From the NCBI RefSeq assembly GCF_014779555.2, contig NZ_CP094357.1, forward strand, positions 6,076,001 to 6,140,000: DNA of 64,000 bases, written 5' to 3'. Both the position numbers and the translations under genes were made by a program. Positions 35,335 to 44,322 of this stretch are shown here, in pieces. This stretch comes from Lysobacter capsici. GTDB lineage: Bacteria > Pseudomonadota > Gammaproteobacteria > Xanthomonadales > Xanthomonadaceae. The notes under the pieces are model-generated. The model was not told the DNA's origin and searched no databases. It was given only the letters and a program-made list of their open reading frames with translations. Positions within the stretch are counted from its first letter, which is position 1, and each line of letters starts with the position of its first letter.

Positions 35335-36510
35335 ATGAACATCCAGCTCGGCGACACCGTCATCGGCCTGCGCCGCTACCTCGGCCTGTGGTCGGCGGTG
35401 GTGCTGGTGTTCGCGCTGCAGGGTTTGGTGCACGACGCGCTGCTCGGCACGACGGTGTGGTCGATCGTCGACTACCTGCGCTGGTCGATGATCCAGTGGT
35501 ACACCTGGGCCGCATTGGCGCCGATGGTGTTCCGCCTGGGCGCGCGGCATCCGATCCAGCCGCCGATGCGGGTTCGCTCGGTGCTCACCGCGCTGGTATC
35601 CGGCACTGGCGTTCCGCCGCGGTTCCGTTGGCTGATCACCCACCTGCTGGCCGGCGCGGGCATTACCGCGCTGGCACTGGTCATCGGCGCCTTCATCTCG
35701 GCATTGCTCGAACCCAGTTCGTTCTTCGAGCAGTTGCAGCAGTACCTCGGCAGGTACGCAGCCGTTGGATTCATGACCTACTGGGCGCTGCTCGCCATCC
35801 AGCACTCGTTGCACTACCAGGCCGAAAAAGCCCGCCGCGAAGTCGAGGCCAGCCGGCTCGCGACCGAACTGGCGCGCTCGCGGCTGCAGGTGCTCAAGAC
35901 CCAGTTGCAGCCGCATTTCCTGTTCAACACCCTGCACGCCATCGTGACCCTGCTCAACGAGGACACGGTGTCGGCCGAGGACATGCTGCTGCGGTTGAGC
36001 GAGTTGCTGCGCGCGTTCCTGGAGGACTACGACGGCCAGGAAATCAGCCTGCAGCGCGAACTGGAACTGCTGGACCTGTACCTCGGCATCCAGCGCGTGC
36101 GCTTCAAGGATCGGCTGACCACGCAGATCTATGTCGCGCCCGATACCCTGCACTGCGCGGTGCCCAGCCTGGTATTGCAGCCGATCGTCGAGAACGCGAT
36201 CCGCCACGGCATCGGCCGCCGCGTCGGCAGCGACCGGATCGAGATCGATTGCCGGCGCGAAGGCGACCAGCTGTGCATCGACGTGCGCAATCACAACAGC
36301 ACGCTCGAAGCAGAACGCACGGCCGAAGGCGACGGCGCGGGCCACGGCATCGGCCTGTCCAATACGCAGCTGCGTTTGCAGGAACTCTACGGCGATGCCG
36401 CGCAGCTGCGGCTCGACCTGATCTGGCCGCAGGGCGTGGCCTGCCGCATCCGCCTGCCGTTCCGCGAACTCGACTCGGCCGACGACGCACCGGAGCACAT
36501 CGGCGCATGA
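35335..36510 (+). CDS. LytS/AlgZ-type sensor histidine kinase
   Basis: A 391-residue membrane kinase. Four or so helices occupy the first 160 residues (WSAVVLVFALQGLVHDALL, ITHLLAGAGITALALVIGAFISALL, YAAVGFMTYWALLAIQHSLH). A short coiled stretch (AEKARREVEASRLATELARSRLQVLKTQ) leads to the His_kinase motif LQPHFLFNTLHAIVTL with His194. The ATPase domain shows LVLQPIVENAIRHGIG and GHGIGLSNTQLRLQELYG. Kinases of this class pair with LytTR regulators; the next gene overlaps its stop (ATGA) and encodes one. The signal is unknown. Confidence 0.94.
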   Translation: MNIQLGDTVIGLRRYLGLWSAVVLVFALQGLVHDALLGTTVWSIVDYLRWSMIQWYTWAALAPMVFRLGARHPIQPPMRVRSVLTALVSGTGVPPRFRWLITHLLAGAGITALALVIGAFISALLEPSSFFEQLQQYLGRYAAVGFMTYWALLAIQHSLHYQAEKARREVEASRLATELARSRLQVLKTQLQPHFLFNTLHAIVTLLNEDTVSAEDMLLRLSELLRAFLEDYDGQEISLQRELELLDLYLGIQRVRFKDRLTTQIYVAPDTLHCAVPSLVLQPIVENAIRHGIGRRVGSDRIEIDCRREGDQLCIDVRNHNSTLEAERTAEGDGAGHGIGLSNTQLRLQELYGDAAQLRLDLIWPQGVACRIRLPFRELDSADDAPEHIGA

Positions 36511-37274
36511 GCCTGACCGCGCTGGTGGTCGACGACGAACCGATCGCGCGCCGCGCGATCGTGCGGCTGCTCGACGCAGATACGGAGATCGAGGTGCTCG
36601 GCGAATGCGGCGACGGCGCGTCCGCGGTCGAGGCGATCCGCAACCAGTCGCCCGACCTGGTGTTCCTCGACATCCAGATGCCGGCGATGACCGGCCTGGA
36701 CGTGATCGCGGCGATCGGCGCGCAGCGCATGCCGGCGACGATCTTCGTGACCGCCTACGAGCAGTACGCGGTGCGCGCGTTCGAGGCCAACGCGGTCGAC
36801 TACCTGGTCAAACCGTTCAGTCGCGAACGCTTCGCCACGACCTTGCAGCGCGCCAAGTCGCGCCTGTCCGCGGCCGGCGACGCGCAGGCGCGGATCCTGC
36901 AGGCGCTGGAAAGCCTGCGCCAGCGCGATGAATACCTCGAACGCATCGCGGTGCGGGTCGACGAGCATGTGATCTTCGTGGCGGTCGACGACATTGTCTG
37001 GATCAAGGCCAACCGCAACACCGTGCAGATCCATCTGGCCGATCGCATCCACGAACTGCGCGAAACCATGGCCGCGCTCGCCGCGCGCCTGGACCCGCGC
37101 CGCTTCGCCCGCGTGCATCGCTCGGCGATCGTCAACGTGCGGCGGGTGCGGACCATCCACCCGTGGTTCAACGGCCACCATGTCGTGACCATGGACAACG
37201 GTCAGCAGCTGCGCATGAGCCGGTATCAGCATGAGGCCTTTCTGCGTCTGGTCGGGTCGCGGCGCGAGGATTGA
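36507..37274 (+). CDS. LytTR-family response regulator
   Basis: A 255-residue regulator. The receiver domain shows VVDDEPIARR, phospho-acceptor Asp55 in LVFLDIQMPAMTGLDV, TAYEQYAVRAF and YLVKPFSRERF. A linker leads to the LytTR DNA-binding domain (about 150-250): FVAVDDIVWIKANRNTVQIHL, LRETMAALAARLDPRRFARVHRSAIVNVRRVR and the ending GQQLRMSRYQHEAFLRLVG. Translationally coupled to the kinase by a four-base overlap. Such pairs often control extracellular polysaccharide, peptide uptake or cell-wall genes; the targets here are not evident. Confidence 0.95.
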   Translation: MSLTALVVDDEPIARRAIVRLLDADTEIEVLGECGDGASAVEAIRNQSPDLVFLDIQMPAMTGLDVIAAIGAQRMPATIFVTAYEQYAVRAFEANAVDYLVKPFSRERFATTLQRAKSRLSAAGDAQARILQALESLRQRDEYLERIAVRVDEHVIFVAVDDIVWIKANRNTVQIHLADRIHELRETMAALAARLDPRRFARVHRSAIVNVRRVRTIHPWFNGHHVVTMDNGQQLRMSRYQHEAFLRLVGSRRED

Positions 37275-37352
37275 ACACGGCGTGCGTCGCGGCCGTGGCG
37301 TAATGATCGGACGCATGCCGGATCGCTCGATGGAGCGTCGCCTGTGAAGTGC

Positions 37353-37472
37353 CGCGGTCGCGGCTTGCGCCGCTCCTACAGGGCGCGTACGTCGCCACGA
37401 AACGTCGTGTGTAACGATAGCCTTCGTGAGCTTGGCCATCCGACTGTAGGAGCGGCGCAAGCCGCGACCGCG
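37353..37472. repeat. REP-like element: 28-bp perfect inverted repeat
   Basis: Two 28-base arms (37353-37380 and 37445-37472) are exact reverse complements, built around TGTAGGAGCGGCGCAAGCCG, and are separated by 64 bases. The sequence is of the REP type found between genes in Xanthomonas, Lysobacter and Pseudomonas, where such elements are spread by RAYT transposases. It lies between the LytTR gene and a converging hydrolase gene. Confidence 0.85.
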
Positions 37473-37527
37473 AATCCGCGCCTGCGACGAATGCAACATC
37501 GCACCACGAACCCCGAGCGCCGATCGC

Positions 37528-38766
37528 TCACCCCAACCAACGACGAATGCGCCGATACACCTGCGCATCGCCGAGCAGGTCGAGATGGTGCAGGCCGTGG
37601 CCGATCCAGCGATGGCTTTTTGGAATGCGCAGGTCGAACGCGGGATCGGGATGCAGCCCCAGCGCACTCGCGACCGGCACCAGGGTGTCGCCGCTGAAGC
37701 GCTCCGCCGCGGCGAGGCCGCCGACGTTCGACGCGCCCTCCTTGTCGGTCGATACCGCGATCGCGTAGCTGCGAACCGATTCGGGCAGCGGCAACGGCGT
37801 GCGCGGATCGCGGCGGCCGTCGTCGCCGTGCTTGCGCCAGTCGGCTTCGATCAAATTGCCGTGGCGCAGGTCCTGGATGCCGGCGCTGCGGATCTTGCCC
37901 AGCCGCGCGAACGGCGCGGTGTACGGGCTCAGCGCGATCAACATGTCGAACCAACTGCCGGCGCGCTCCAGCGGCGCGCCATGATGCGGCGTGCCGAGGA
38001 ACACCAGGCTGTCGAGCCGGCTCAGCCACTGGCGCTTGCCGCGTTGCGCACTGTGGCAGGCGCTGCGCGCGACCAGCCCGCCCATGCTGTGGCAGACGAT
38101 CGCGAAACGTTCCACCGGCACCGGCCATTCGCGCAGCAGTTTGTCGAGCTGCGCGGACAGCTCGCGGCCGTTGCTGGAGATGTGGCGGCCGGTGTTGTAA
38201 TGCAGGTACACCGGGGTCCAGCCGGCGTCGCGGGCGAGCGCGGCGCCGTGGTCGTGGCCGTTCCAGTTCCACTGCAGATCGTTCATGCACAGGCCGTGGA
38301 TCAGCACCACGACCTTGCCGGTGGCCTGCGGATACGCCGCGGCCAGCGACTTTCGCCCGAGCTTGAGCGGCCGGCCGTCCTTGCGCAGATGCATGTCGAT
38401 CGCCAGCGGGTTGTCGGTCGCGGCCAGATGGTCGCCGAGCACGCCGTTGAGCGCCGACACCACCGCGCCGCGCTGCGGCAGCGAATCGATCCGGTTCAAC
38501 AACGGCGCGAACTGGGCCAGGGCGAGGTCCAGGCCGTCGCCGACGAAGCGGGTGATGCCGCGCACGCTGCGGTAGACCAGGCCGGTGATGCCACGGGTCG
38601 GGTCGCGCACCGCGGCGCCGAGCGGCGACGGCAGGGCGACGATGGTGGCGTGGACGGATTCGACCAGATCGGTGACGCCGGTGATGGCGTCGATGGTCAG
38701 GCGGCCGATGCCGCGCAGGTCGGTGCCATGGCCGATCACGGCATCGGCGGGCGAGCGTTTCGGCAT
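37528..38766 (-). CDS. Alpha/beta hydrolase, PGAP1/lipase-like
   Basis: A 412-residue cytoplasmic or peripherally bound hydrolase. The first 140 residues are an extra helical region (ITGVTDLVESVHATIVALPSPLG). The hydrolase core starts at KVVVLIHGLCMNDLQW (oxyanion region). The nucleophile is Ser227 in IVCHSMGGLVARSA, followed by LVFLGTPHHGAPLERAG; the catalytic His is probably in GHGLHHLDLLGD near the C-terminus. This layout is that of PGAP1-like or triacylglycerol lipases. AGGACG precedes the ATG. No signal peptide. The substrate is unknown. It appears to be a single-gene unit. Confidence 0.88.
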   Translation of the reverse strand: MPKRSPADAVIGHGTDLRGIGRLTIDAITGVTDLVESVHATIVALPSPLGAAVRDPTRGITGLVYRSVRGITRFVGDGLDLALAQFAPLLNRIDSLPQRGAVVSALNGVLGDHLAATDNPLAIDMHLRKDGRPLKLGRKSLAAAYPQATGKVVVLIHGLCMNDLQWNWNGHDHGAALARDAGWTPVYLHYNTGRHISSNGRELSAQLDKLLREWPVPVERFAIVCHSMGGLVARSACHSAQRGKRQWLSRLDSLVFLGTPHHGAPLERAGSWFDMLIALSPYTAPFARLGKIRSAGIQDLRHGNLIEADWRKHGDDGRRDPRTPLPLPESVRSYAIAVSTDKEGASNVGGLAAAERFSGDTLVPVASALGLHPDPAFDLRIPKSHRWIGHGLHHLDLLGDAQVYRRIRRWLG

Positions 38767-39017
38767 GAGCGTCCTGCGGCGGTTGAGCGGATGCCCAGCC
38801 TACTGCACGCGGGGTGGATTGGCGCGCGCGCAGCGGAGCACATCGCCGGTCGCGACCGCGGTGGACCGCGCCATCGGTGCCCGTGGACCGCTTCGACACA
38901 CGACGACTCGCCGTCGGCGCCGCACATCATCGCCGGCGCAGCGCGCGTCACGTTCGTAGATACCGCGACCGCCGATTCATGCTAATCATCACCTTTGATC
39001 TCCCGTGCCGAGCCCCG

Positions 39018-40250
39018 ATGCGCAGTACCCTGCCCCGCCTCACCGCATTCGCCTTGTCGTGTACCTTGGCCGCCGGCTGCGCGCCGGTGCGCTATTACCA
39101 AGCACTGTCAGGCAAACAGGTGGCACAGCGCGAACCGCCGCCGATCGTCGAACAAGGGCAGCCGGCGCCGGCGCACCAGACGGTCGCTACCTTCGACGAC
39201 GGCTTGCGCCTGGCGCGGATTCGCAAGCACGACGAGCAGACCTTCGGCATCGTCGACCGGAACAACCGGGTGGTGATCCCGATCGGCTATCAACACATCA
39301 TCGATCGCGGCGCCGACGGCTTCGGCGCGATCGGCCTGCAAAGCCTGCGCAGCTTCGATCGCCAGGGGCGCGAGACCGCGACCACCTTGTTCGATCGAGA
39401 GCTCCACTTCGTCAACGGCCAGGCCGTCGCGGTCGTCAAGCCGCCCGGCGGCGATTCCGATGCGGAGCGTTACGGGGTCATCGATGCCGACGGCAAGACC
39501 GTGATCCCTTTCGAGTACCACCGTGTCTTCGAACGCCACACCCAATCGCGGCCCACGCTGTCGTGGTACCTGGTGCAGCGCGACGTCGGCGCGGCCGGCG
39601 AGCCGAAGCGCTATCGCACCGGCCTGCTGGATGCGCGCGGCCGAACGGTGCTGCCGATCGAATACTTCGACATTTCCCCGAACGTGGATGTCGAAGGCCT
39701 GGACGAAGGCTGGGCGATGCTGTTCGAGCGCGAGCACAGCGCCGTTGCGATGAACTTCCTGACCGGCGTGCGCATGCCGCGCGCGGGCGGTTCGTTCTAT
39801 GGCCGCACCGTGGGCTATTCGAGCTTGCTCAATCCCGAGCCGGAAACGCTCAACCCATACGAGAAGATGCAGTACCGCAAGGCCAATCCGGCGCGTTATC
39901 GGGTGGAGCTGTTCGACACCCAGGGCCGGTTGGTCTACGACCAGCGCGATATCGGCGTGACCTGGGATATCAAAGGCCTGATCGCGGTGTCGCGCGCGGG
40001 CAAGTTCGCGCTGCTCGATGCGCAGGGCCGGCCACTGAGCGAGTTCGTGTACGACGCGGTCAAGGACTTCGGCGGCGGACAGGCGCTGATGGAACGCGAC
40101 GGCAACAAGGTCTGCATCGACGCGGCCGATCCCGCCGGCACCCAACGCGCCGCGCGCGAATGCCGCAAGGCCACCACGTTGAAGCACAAGAACGATCGTG
40201 AGCGCGCGCCGAGCGGTTTCCCCGCCGTCTATCCGCGTTTCGGCGGCTGA
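39018..40250 (+). CDS. WG-repeat lipoprotein
   Basis: A 410-residue protein. The start MRSTLPRLTAFALSCTLAAGC gives a clean lipoprotein signal with Cys at about residue 21; the longer upstream frame is arginine-rich and rejected. The body carries repeated units of the WG/KWG type, such as FGIVDRNNRVVIPIGYQHI, YGVIDADGKTVIPFEYHRV, TGLLDARGRTVLPIEYFDI and FALLDAQGRPLSEFVYDAV, each a strand pair with the G-[IVL]-[VIL]-D pattern. Such repeats build beta-propeller-like folds of unknown binding function. Probably anchored to a membrane facing the periplasm. Confidence 0.85.
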   Translation: MRSTLPRLTAFALSCTLAAGCAPVRYYQALSGKQVAQREPPPIVEQGQPAPAHQTVATFDDGLRLARIRKHDEQTFGIVDRNNRVVIPIGYQHIIDRGADGFGAIGLQSLRSFDRQGRETATTLFDRELHFVNGQAVAVVKPPGGDSDAERYGVIDADGKTVIPFEYHRVFERHTQSRPTLSWYLVQRDVGAAGEPKRYRTGLLDARGRTVLPIEYFDISPNVDVEGLDEGWAMLFEREHSAVAMNFLTGVRMPRAGGSFYGRTVGYSSLLNPEPETLNPYEKMQYRKANPARYRVELFDTQGRLVYDQRDIGVTWDIKGLIAVSRAGKFALLDAQGRPLSEFVYDAVKDFGGGQALMERDGNKVCIDAADPAGTQRAARECRKATTLKHKNDRERAPSGFPAVYPRFGG

Positions 40251-40355
40251 AACGCTCGCGTTGCGACGAACGCGGCGCCGGCTTCACCTCCTTGGCTTCA
40301 CTTCATCGACGTTTCGAATCATCAGCCTCGAATGGCAGGACTTGAATCGCGGCAT

Positions 40356-41615
40356 TCAAGCCGAGGGCACCAACGCCGGCACCCGCAGGCGGCCTTCCAG
40401 CAGGTCCATGCCGCGCCGGCCCGGGCCCATGGCGATGCCCGAGGTGACCATGAAAAAGCGTTCGAGTTCGAACGACACGCAGCTGACGATGCAGAACGCG
40501 CCCGGCGCGTGCTGGTTGATCGCGTAGTACACGCCGATGCCGTGGCGGCGCAGGTGCGCGATCATCGCGCCGAGCATGGCCTTGGGCGGCATCGCTTCGC
40601 GCGCCGGATGGGCCCAGTCGACCCGTTCGAGTTGGTCGGCGCGGACCTGGAAATAGGCGCAATCGCGCAGCTTGCGGTACTCGCTCAGCGTATCCAGCGC
40701 CAGACGGCTGTACTCGCGCATCTTCGGCGTGCGCGACTTGATGTCGATGCATTGCACCAGTTCGGTCAGCGCGCGGGTCGCGGCATGCGCGGCGTACAGC
40801 GATGCGCCATAGCCGCAGGGAAAGGTTTCCTCGTCGGCGAGGATGTCGGCGGTGGTGGCGATGAAGGCCGGGAATTGCAGGTCGGTGGTCACATCGATCA
40901 GCCACACCTCGCGATCGAGCTGTCCGCACACCGCGCGGTGGATGCGCGCGACCTCGTCGGGCAGCGACTGCGGGTCGACGATCACGCCCAGGCGGGTCGG
41001 ATCGCCCAGGTAATGCGCGATCAGGAACAGCGACCAGGCGTCGCGCTCGACCAGTTCGCCGATCGCGTGGACCGCGGCTTCCTCCAGGCTGGCGCCGATC
41101 GCCACGCCGCTGTTGGAGCTGAAACGGATCGCGCTGGTGTAGTCGAAATCGTCGCCTTCGACCAGATTGTGCAGATACGCCGGATAGGTCATGAACAACG
41201 GCACCGGCACGGTGTCCTCGCCAGGGCCGTGTTCGTCGAGACGGCGATAGGTGCGGCACGCCAGCTGTTGCTGCGCATTGGCCTCGAACGCGGCCGCGAA
41301 CGGCAGCGCGGCGTAACACGGGTCCTGCGCGAATTGCTGCGAACGCACCAGCTCGATGGGCTCGTCGGCCGGCGGCTTGCGCGTGTAGTAGTGCTCGACC
41401 GCTTCGTACATCGCACCGGTCAGCGAAGCGGCTGCCTCGCCCTTGCCGAAGCCGTTGCTGAGCGCGGCGCCGTCGGCGTCGTACAAGGTGCATACGGTCG
41501 AGGCGATGCCCTCGCCGAGCACCTCGATCTGCATGCGCCAGCCTTGATCGCGCACATAGCCGCGGATCACCGCATCGGCGTCGGCCAGCGATCGTTCGCG
41601 TTCCAGTGGAATCAT
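40356..41615 (-). CDS. YcaO family ATP-dependent peptide-modifying enzyme
   Basis: A 419-residue YcaO-domain protein. ATP/Mg-binding landmarks are NGFGKGEAAASLTGAMYEAVEHYY (about 54-77), SSNSGVAIGASLEEAAVHAIGELVERDAW in the middle and CIDIKSRTPKMREYS further on. YcaO enzymes phosphorylate backbone amides to form azolines, amidines or thioamides in ribosomal peptides. No E1-like (ThiF/ocyclin) partner, TfuA or flavin dehydrogenase is adjacent. The C-terminus ends RVPALVPSA, not the typical PxPxP of azoline formers. AAGGAG precedes the ATG. Directly upstream lies a 45-residue peptide gene on the same strand, a candidate substrate. The fold is certain; the reaction is not. Confidence 0.9.
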   Translation of the reverse strand: MIPLERERSLADADAVIRGYVRDQGWRMQIEVLGEGIASTVCTLYDADGAALSNGFGKGEAAASLTGAMYEAVEHYYTRKPPADEPIELVRSQQFAQDPCYAALPFAAAFEANAQQQLACRTYRRLDEHGPGEDTVPVPLFMTYPAYLHNLVEGDDFDYTSAIRFSSNSGVAIGASLEEAAVHAIGELVERDAWSLFLIAHYLGDPTRLGVIVDPQSLPDEVARIHRAVCGQLDREVWLIDVTTDLQFPAFIATTADILADEETFPCGYGASLYAAHAATRALTELVQCIDIKSRTPKMREYSRLALDTLSEYRKLRDCAYFQVRADQLERVDWAHPAREAMPPKAMLGAMIAHLRRHGIGVYYAINQHAPGAFCIVSCVSFELERFFMVTSGIAMGPGRRGMDLLEGRLRVPALVPSA

Positions 41616-41709
41616 GGCATCGCTCCTTGCCTTGCTCGACCGGGCTTGCGCGCAGCGCGGCGGCACGGACGGGTCCGTGCCGCGCGCCCGACGGCAAACC
41701 GTCGCCGGC

Positions 41710-41847
41710 TTACTTCGCGTACTGGTCCAGGAAGGATTTTTCCTTGGCGGTCAGCTCGACCTTGATCTGCTTCTCGCTGATGACCTTGCTGGCGTCTTCG
41801 ATGAGCGGACGCGGCTTGAACACGGGGATATCGATCGCCTTTTTCAT
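41710..41847 (-). CDS. 45-residue peptide, candidate YcaO substrate
   Basis: A short gene 94 bases upstream of the YcaO gene on the same strand. GAGGGAC precedes the ATG at good spacing. The peptide begins MKKAIDIPVFKPRPLIEDAS and is lysine-rich, with three Ser, one Thr, one Tyr and no Cys, so cysteine-derived thiazoles are not possible. It lacks a signal peptide and a double-glycine leader. The length, position and good start signal make it a plausible ribosomal peptide precursor; no known precursor family is recognised. The longer frame upstream adds 19 residues without a site and is rejected. Confidence 0.7.
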   Translation of the reverse strand: MKKAIDIPVFKPRPLIEDASKVISEKQIKVELTAKEKSFLDQYAK

Positions 41848-42075
41848 GGTGTCCCTCTTCAGGTGATGTCGCCGATGGCGTGGATGCAGCGACGCCGAAG
41901 TCATGACCCTGCGACTTCCGTGTCGACTGCCCGTTTTCTATACCCATGGTGCAAGAACGGTGTCAATCACGCAGGCATCGACATTGCCTGTGTGGAACCG
42001 GGATCACGTCCGCATGCGCGTAAGCGCGGCGGATCGGTCCGAATTGCGATTGCATGAACGCGCCGGCGCCGCGGC

Positions 42076-44238
42076 TCAGCGCGCGACCCGATGCAGTCGC
42101 AGGCGCTCGCCCTCGAGCTCGTAGGCGAAGCCGGCGTCGGGCCGGGCCAGAAACCCCCACAGCGGCCGCAGCACCGCTTCGGCCTTGAGCAGCACTTCCT
42201 GGAACTCGGCCTGCGGGTCGGACAGCCAGGTGATCGCGCCGCCGGCGCCGAAGGCGACGCTGTCGCCGTCGTAGGACAGGGTGCGGATGCCGATGTTGAG
42301 ATCGGCGACGCGGTTGTAGCCCAGATAACCGATCGAACCGCAATAGACGCCGCGCGCGCTGCGTTCGAGCCGGTCGATGATCTGCATGGTGCGGCGCTTG
42401 GGCGCGCCGCTGATCGATCCGCCGGGGAAGGTCGCGCGCAGCAGATCGATCAGGCTGGTATCGGGCCGCAGCTGCGCTTCGACCGTGCTGACCAGTTGAT
42501 GCACGGTGCGATAGCTTTCGACTTCGCGCAGCTTCGGCACCTCGACCGTGGCATGCACCGCGACCCGGTTGAGATCGTTGCGCATCAGGTCGACGATCAT
42601 CAGGTTTTCGGCGCGGTCCTTGACCGATTCGGCCAGATGCCGCGCGTACTGCGCATCGACTTGCGGATCGTCGGAGCGGCGCATCGTGCCCTTGATCGGC
42701 TTGGTCTGGATGCGGCCGGTGCGGTCGACGCGCAGGAAGCGTTCCGGCGAAGTGCTCAACACGTGATGGTCGCCGCTGCGCAGGTAAGCGCCGAACGGCG
42801 CCGCGTTGCCGCGGCGCAGACGCAGGTACAGCGCGAGCGGATCGAGTTGCGCGCGGAAGCGGAAGTGATTGGTCAGGCAGATCTGGTAGGACTCGCCGTC
42901 GACGATCGCGCGGCGACAGTGCTCGATCGCGGCCAGGTAATCGTCGTGGCCCAGGTCCATGTCGACCTCGAGCGTGTCCAGCGGCGCGGGCGGCGGCGGC
43001 GGTTCGGGCGCGGGCTGGGCGAGCGTCGATGCGGCCTGCGCGGCGACGGTCTCGAGCCAGCGCTGCGCGTCGGCCGCCTGCGCGGTATGCGGCGCGGCGA
43101 TCGCGATCGCCCAGGCGCGTCCGCGGCGATGGTCGAAGGCGAGGAAGCGATGCACGCGCATCCACAGCGCATCGGGCAACGGCGTGCCGGGGTTGCCGCC
43201 GCCGTCGCCATCGAACAGCGCTTTCATCTCGTACCCCAGCCAGCCGATGAAGCCGCCGCGGAAATCGAACGGCAAGGCGTTTTCGTCCAGGGCAGACGCG
43301 GCGTCGGCCGGGATCGGCTCGCCGACCTGCGCCGCGGCGAGTTCGCATTCGATGCGATCGAGCAGGGCGTGTCCGGCCGACAGCGTCGCGTCGTCGTCGG
43401 CGATGCGGTAGGCCAGCAGGTCCTCGTCGTCGACCGCGCCCATGAACGAACACGCCGCGCGCTCCTCGACCGCATCCTGGCTGTCGAGCCAGAAGCTGTT
43501 GCGCTGCTGCGCGTACAAGGCGTTGAACACGGTTTCCGGATCGAGCTTCGCATTCAGCGGCTTGCACCACAGTTGCAAGGCTTGCGGCGGCGCGATGGGC
43601 GCGGCCGGCTGCGGCTCTATCGTCGCCGCGGCGAGACTGACGAAAGCGCGGCCGTGATGGCGATGCACCAGATCGCGGAAATTCGCGATCAGGTCGATGC
43701 CGTGTTCGCTCAGGATCGACTCGGGATGGAACTGCACGCCCCACTGCGGGCGACGGCGATGACGCAGCGCCATGATCAGGCCGTCGTCGGTGTGCGCGGT
43801 CGCCTGCAACGCGGGCGGCAACGGCGCGGCCGCGATCAGCGAGTGATAACGCACCACTTCGAACGATGCGGGCAAGCCGGCGAACAGCTCGCTGCCGTCG
43901 TGATGCAGGCGCGAGACCCGGCCGTGATACGGCTGCGGCGCATGCGCGATGCGGCCGCCTTCGGCGTAGGCGATGCCCTGGAAACCCAGGCACACCCCAA
44001 GCAGCGGCAGCGCGCTGTGCGCGATCGCCTGGCGCGCGACGTGGAAGTCGGCCTCGTGCTCGACGCTGCCCGGGCCGGGCGAGACCACGATGCAGTCGTA
44101 GTCCTGGTCGGCCCGCAGTCGCTCCCAGCCGCAGGCGTCGTTGCGCAGCACGGTCGGCGCCTGGCCGAACGCGCGCCCGATCTGGTCGGCGAGGTTCCAG
44201 GTGAAGGAGTCGTAGTTGTCGATCAACAGGCAACGCAT
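42076..44238 (-). CDS. pabAB: Fused aminodeoxychorismate synthase (PabA-PabB)
   Basis: A 720-residue fusion. The glutamine amidotransferase domain comes first (1-200): LLIDNYDSFTWNLA, catalytic Cys83 in LLGVCLGFQGIA and QFHPESILSEHG. The chorismate-binding domain follows (from about 230), with SFMGAV, GGFIGWLGYEMK, SYQICLTNHFRF, the diagnostic PIKGTMRR, LMIVDLMRNDLNRV, TFPGGSISGAPKRRTMQII and YCGSIGYLGYN. The Lys in PIKGT indicates aminodeoxychorismate rather than anthranilate synthesis. It makes the precursor of p-aminobenzoate for folate or for secondary products. The fused form next to a phosphopantetheinyl transferase is common in secondary metabolism, so the role may be special rather than housekeeping. 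The ATG of MRCLLIDNYD is used. Confidence 0.93.
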   Translation of the reverse strand: MRCLLIDNYDSFTWNLADQIGRAFGQAPTVLRNDACGWERLRADQDYDCIVVSPGPGSVEHEADFHVARQAIAHSALPLLGVCLGFQGIAYAEGGRIAHAPQPYHGRVSRLHHDGSELFAGLPASFEVVRYHSLIAAAPLPPALQATAHTDDGLIMALRHRRRPQWGVQFHPESILSEHGIDLIANFRDLVHRHHGRAFVSLAAATIEPQPAAPIAPPQALQLWCKPLNAKLDPETVFNALYAQQRNSFWLDSQDAVEERAACSFMGAVDDEDLLAYRIADDDATLSAGHALLDRIECELAAAQVGEPIPADAASALDENALPFDFRGGFIGWLGYEMKALFDGDGGGNPGTPLPDALWMRVHRFLAFDHRRGRAWAIAIAAPHTAQAADAQRWLETVAAQAASTLAQPAPEPPPPPAPLDTLEVDMDLGHDDYLAAIEHCRRAIVDGESYQICLTNHFRFRAQLDPLALYLRLRRGNAAPFGAYLRSGDHHVLSTSPERFLRVDRTGRIQTKPIKGTMRRSDDPQVDAQYARHLAESVKDRAENLMIVDLMRNDLNRVAVHATVEVPKLREVESYRTVHQLVSTVEAQLRPDTSLIDLLRATFPGGSISGAPKRRTMQIIDRLERSARGVYCGSIGYLGYNRVADLNIGIRTLSYDGDSVAFGAGGAITWLSDPQAEFQEVLLKAEAVLRPLWGFLARPDAGFAYELEGERLRLHRVAR

Positions 44239-44322
44239 GATCCGGCCATTGTCGTACAAAGCCCGGGCGCGGCGGTGGATTGATGGTGCCCGCGTCGTGA
44301 TCGGCGCGGGAGCGAACGCCGC

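Noticed and set aside
42091-44283. A 730-residue open frame on the plus strand opposite pabAB
   Set aside because: It is the complement of a clear, motif-rich gene; the product is Arg/Gly/Ala-rich with no domain. Long antisense frames are expected at this GC content.
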